Of a stretch of 35,624 bases of DNA, positions 33,641 through 35,624 are shown piece after piece; positions within the stretch are counted from its first letter, which is position 1, and every line of letters begins with the position of its first letter. The stretch is from Blattabacterium sp. (Mastotermes darwiniensis) str. MADAR. Lineage in GTDB: Bacteria; Bacteroidota; Bacteroidia; Flavobacteriales; Blattabacteriaceae. The notes beneath the pieces are model-generated. The model was given only the letters and a program-made list of their open reading frames with translations, ran no database searches and was not told the DNA's origin. Location: the NCBI RefSeq assembly GCF_000233435.1, contig NC_016146.1, positions 1 through 35,624 on the forward strand, in the 5' to 3' direction. The position numbers and the translations under genes are program-made.

Positions 33641-34315
33641 TTATTTTTTAGATTCTAATACTTCGTCTATCATTCCATATTCTTTAGCTTCTTCAGAAGT
33701 CATCCAATAATCTCTATCTAAATCTTTTTCTATTTTTTCAATGGGAGAACCAGAATGTTTGGAAATAATTTCGTAAAGTTCTTTTTTCAATTTTAAAATT
33801 TCACGAACGGTAATTTCAATATCTGAAGCTTGTCCATGTGTTCCTCCTACAGGTTGATGAATCATGATTCTAGAATGTTTCAATCCAGATCTTTTATTTT
33901 TTACTCCAGAACAAAGTAAAACCGCGGCCATAGAAGCTGCCATCCCTGTACAAATAGTTGCTACATCTGGGTCAACAATTTGCATTGTATCATATATCCC
34001 TAAACCTGCATGGACATCTCCTCCTGGAGAATTTATGTAAATCTGTATATCCTTTGATGGATCTACCGATTGCAAAAATAACAATTGAGCCTGTACGATA
34101 TTAGCAACTTGATCTTCTATAGGAGTTCCTAAAAAAATAACACGGTCCATCATCAAACGAGAAAAAACATCCATTTGAGCTATATTCAGTTTACGTTCTT
34201 CGACAATATAAGGAGTCATCATTTGGATATACTTATCCATCCATAAGCTGTTTATTCTTTTATGTTTAACTGCAAATTTTAAAAATTCGGAAGAATTTTT
34301 TTTATAATAATTCAT
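33641..34315 (-). CDS. clpP: ATP-dependent Clp protease proteolytic subunit
   Basis: ClpP forms the barrel-shaped serine protease that degrades substrates delivered by Clp ATPases, including tmRNA-tagged proteins. The 224 residues carry the catalytic triad Ser128 (in GMAASMAA), His153 (in MIHQPVGG) and Asp202 (in LDRDYW), plus NSPGGDVHAGLGIYD (95-109). About 30 residues precede the usual mature start, consistent with a propeptide. No clpX is visible beside it. The 106-bp gap upstream shows no clear consensus promoter. The gene ends against the convergent tRNA-Arg. Confidence 0.97.
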   Translation of the reverse strand: MNYYKKNSSEFLKFAVKHKRINSLWMDKYIQMMTPYIVEERKLNIAQMDVFSRLMMDRVIFLGTPIEDQVANIVQAQLLFLQSVDPSKDIQIYINSPGGDVHAGLGIYDTMQIVDPDVATICTGMAASMAAVLLCSGVKNKRSGLKHSRIMIHQPVGGTHGQASDIEITVREILKLKKELYEIISKHSGSPIEKIEKDLDRDYWMTSEEAKEYGMIDEVLESKK

Positions 34316-34421
34316 ATTTATATAGATTTAATTTAATATTCCATCTTATCAAATTGAAAAATTTCATTCGATTATCCTTATTGGACATTAAATAAAATTT
34401 CTGGATTCATTTATCGATGAA

Positions 34422-35438
34422 TTAAAAATTTAGAATAGAATGATCTCCTAAATTTATTTCTTTAGCCTTTCCTATATAAGAAATATTACTTCCAATCATA
34501 GAATTATAAATATTAATATATCTGATTTCCGTATAATTTTGTATTAAAGATTTTTCTATATTACTATTGCTGATTCTTGTATATTTTCCTATCGATACAT
34601 AGGGTCCAATGACACTATTATCAATAATAGTGTTCTCTTCTATAGAACAAGGTTTTATAATGAAACTATTTTTTATGATAGTTTTTGGATGAATCAATTT
34701 TAAATGTTTGGATTCAATGGATAATATTTTCGAATTAGAAGAAATAATTTTTTTTTTATTTCCAAAATCCATCCATTTTTGAACTTGTTGACTAGTAAAT
34801 GAAATTCCTTTTCTTCTCATATTCTCTAATGCGGAAGTTAATTGATATTCCTTTTCGTTTCTTATATTATTGTCTAGGATATATTGCAATTCTTTTTTCA
34901 ATAAAGAACTATTTTTAAAATAATAAATACCAATAATTGCTAAATTAGATCTATTATTTTTTGGTTTTTCTATAAAATGAGTAATTAATCCTGATGGATT
35001 ACATTCTACAATTCCAAATGAACTTATATTTTTTACCTTTTTTGTCCATATAATGTTCTCTGCATTTGTATTTAATTCAAAATTTTCATGGTAAAATAAT
35101 GTATCGGAGAAAGCAACAATTATGGGCCCTTCTAAAGAATTTTTTGCTTTCAGCAAAGCATCAGCAGTTCCTAATGGTTTTTCCTGGTAATATATTGTTA
35201 CCTCAGTAATTCCTATATCATTAGATATTTTTATTAATTTTTTTTCTATTCTCTTATCTATTTCTCCTATAATAAAAACTATTTCTTTTATTGAAGTCCC
35301 TTTAATAAATTTCAATAAATTTTCCAACAATCTTTTCAATATTGGTTTTCCTACAATGGTTATTAACGGTTTAATTGTATTTATAGTGTGTGGACGAAGA
35401 CGTGATCCTTCTCCGGCCATAGGAATTATAATTTTCAT
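34422..35438 (-). CDS. Sugar-phosphate nucleotidyltransferase with beta-helix tail
   Basis: The enzyme couples a sugar 1-phosphate to a nucleoside triphosphate to give an activated sugar. The 338 residues begin with the nucleotide-binding IIPMAGEGSRLRPHT and KPLITIVGKPIL (Lys23 region), then YQEKPLGTADALL and FSDTLFYH. A C-terminal hexapeptide-type left-handed beta-helix (about 245-335) shows repeats such as IIDNSVIGPYVSIGKY. This is the layout of glucose-1-phosphate thymidylyltransferases, mannose-1-phosphate guanylyltransferases and GlmU-like proteins; the substrate is not decidable here. It starts 17 bp past the end of dut, the order I recall from Flavobacteria, and probably shares its transcript. 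A T10 run (coding A10) lies at 34748-34757. Confidence 0.85.
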   Translation of the reverse strand: MKIIIPMAGEGSRLRPHTINTIKPLITIVGKPILKRLLENLLKFIKGTSIKEIVFIIGEIDKRIEKKLIKISNDIGITEVTIYYQEKPLGTADALLKAKNSLEGPIIVAFSDTLFYHENFELNTNAENIIWTKKVKNISSFGIVECNPSGLITHFIEKPKNNRSNLAIIGIYYFKNSSLLKKELQYILDNNIRNEKEYQLTSALENMRRKGISFTSQQVQKWMDFGNKKKIISSNSKILSIESKHLKLIHPKTIIKNSFIIKPCSIEENTIIDNSVIGPYVSIGKYTRISNSNIEKSLIQNYTEIRYINIYNSMIGSNISYIGKAKEINLGDHSILNF

Positions 35439-35455
35439 GAATGAAAAAATTTAAG

Positions 35456-35624
35456 TTAGCGGTATCCAGTACTTCCAAAACTATTGTTTCCTCTTCCACT
35501 TTTATTTAAAATGGATGATTCTTCCCATTTTATCTTTATTTTTGGATAAATATCTATTATTGCAATTTTTTCTTTAGGTTTAATTTTAATAATTTTTAAA
35601 GATATATTTATTATAACTAATTGT
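35456..35624 (-). CDS. dut: dUTP diphosphatase, C-terminal part only
   Basis: The last 55 codons of a minus-strand gene that continues beyond the window. They end with SGRGNNSFGSTGYR, the glycine-rich C-terminal motif V (RGxxxFGSTGxR) of trimeric dUTPase, which closes over the active site. The stretch just inside the window edge (QLVI) fits the AQLV strand of the family. dUTPase converts dUTP to dUMP and keeps uracil out of DNA. The missing N-terminal part is outside the window; nothing suggests the gene is broken. Confidence 0.88.
   Translation of the reverse strand, partial: QLVIINISLKIIKIKPKEKIAIIDIYPKIKIKWEESSILNKSGRGNNSFGSTGYR

Noticed and set aside
1-35624. Recoding of TGA as tryptophan, as in some tiny symbiont genomes
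   Set aside because: TGA serves as stop in several genes (the E2 gene, truA, lptB, mreD) and in the tmRNA tag, and Trp is encoded by TGG.
1-35624. Mobile elements, CRISPR arrays, prophage or toxin-antitoxin genes
   Set aside because: No transposase, integrase, regularly spaced repeats or toxin-like small gene pair was seen on either strand.

Overview
The window looks like chromosome from an obligate insect endosymbiont of the Flavobacteriales. The best fit is Blattabacterium, the cockroach and Mastotermes symbiont; this is an inference from gene content and sequence style, not a database match. Base composition is very AT-rich (roughly a quarter G+C by eye), Lys/Ile/Asn dominate the proteins, A-runs of 10-14 bases lie inside genes, genes abut or overlap, and no phage, insertion sequence, integrase or CRISPR is visible. 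Promoter-like sites match the Bacteroidetes consensus (TTTG, then TAnnTTTG). TGA is used as a stop, so the code is standard. The gene set (GcvP, malate dehydrogenase, a full rod-shape system, LPS transport, folate and thiamine enzymes) is richer than expected for the smallest symbionts such as Sulcia.

Layout. 1-5588 (+): nusA, infB and aspS, a transcription/translation block. 5583-7195 (-): inorganic pyrophosphatase and a lipoyl-bearing 2-oxoacid dehydrogenase E2 subunit. 7255-8793 (+): the fused NAD(P)H-hydrate repair enzyme. 8798-10444 (-): apolipoprotein N-acyltransferase. 10460-10867 (-): tmRNA, whose predicted tag is GEKQYAFAA. 10959-16477 (-): mreB, mreC, mreD, mrdA, rodA in transcription order, the elongasome operon. 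16538-22336 (+): folK, a strongly shortened LptD-like protein, an OstA/LptA-like protein, a class III aminotransferase and truA. 22333-25650 (+): an MsbA-like ABC exporter, a 238-bp gap that may hold a decaying gene, lptB and thiamine pyrophosphokinase. 25669-27143 (-): a KefF-like flavodoxin-fold oxidoreductase and malate dehydrogenase. 27231-30119 (+): glycine decarboxylase P protein. 30116-31150 (-): tsaD. 31337-33340 (+): a 7TM-HD (PgpH-type) phosphodiesterase. 33394-33638 (+): tRNA-Ser(GCU), tRNA-Pro(UGG) and tRNA-Arg(UCU) behind a near-consensus promoter. 33641-35624 (-): clpP, a sugar-phosphate nucleotidyltransferase and the 3' end of dut.

Two functional themes stand out. One is envelope construction: MreBCD/PBP2/RodA build the side wall, Lnt finishes lipoproteins, and MsbA-like, LptB, OstA-like and a reduced LptD suggest a retained LPS route to the outer membrane. 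The other is basic expression and quality control: NusA, IF2, AspS, TruA, TsaD, tRNAs, tmRNA and ClpP. I found no clearly new multi-gene system. The items most worth checking are the shrunken LptD with its internal 42-bp tandem repeat, the 14-A run in infB, the probable gene relic upstream of lptB, the tmRNA tag, and the compact promoter architecture.
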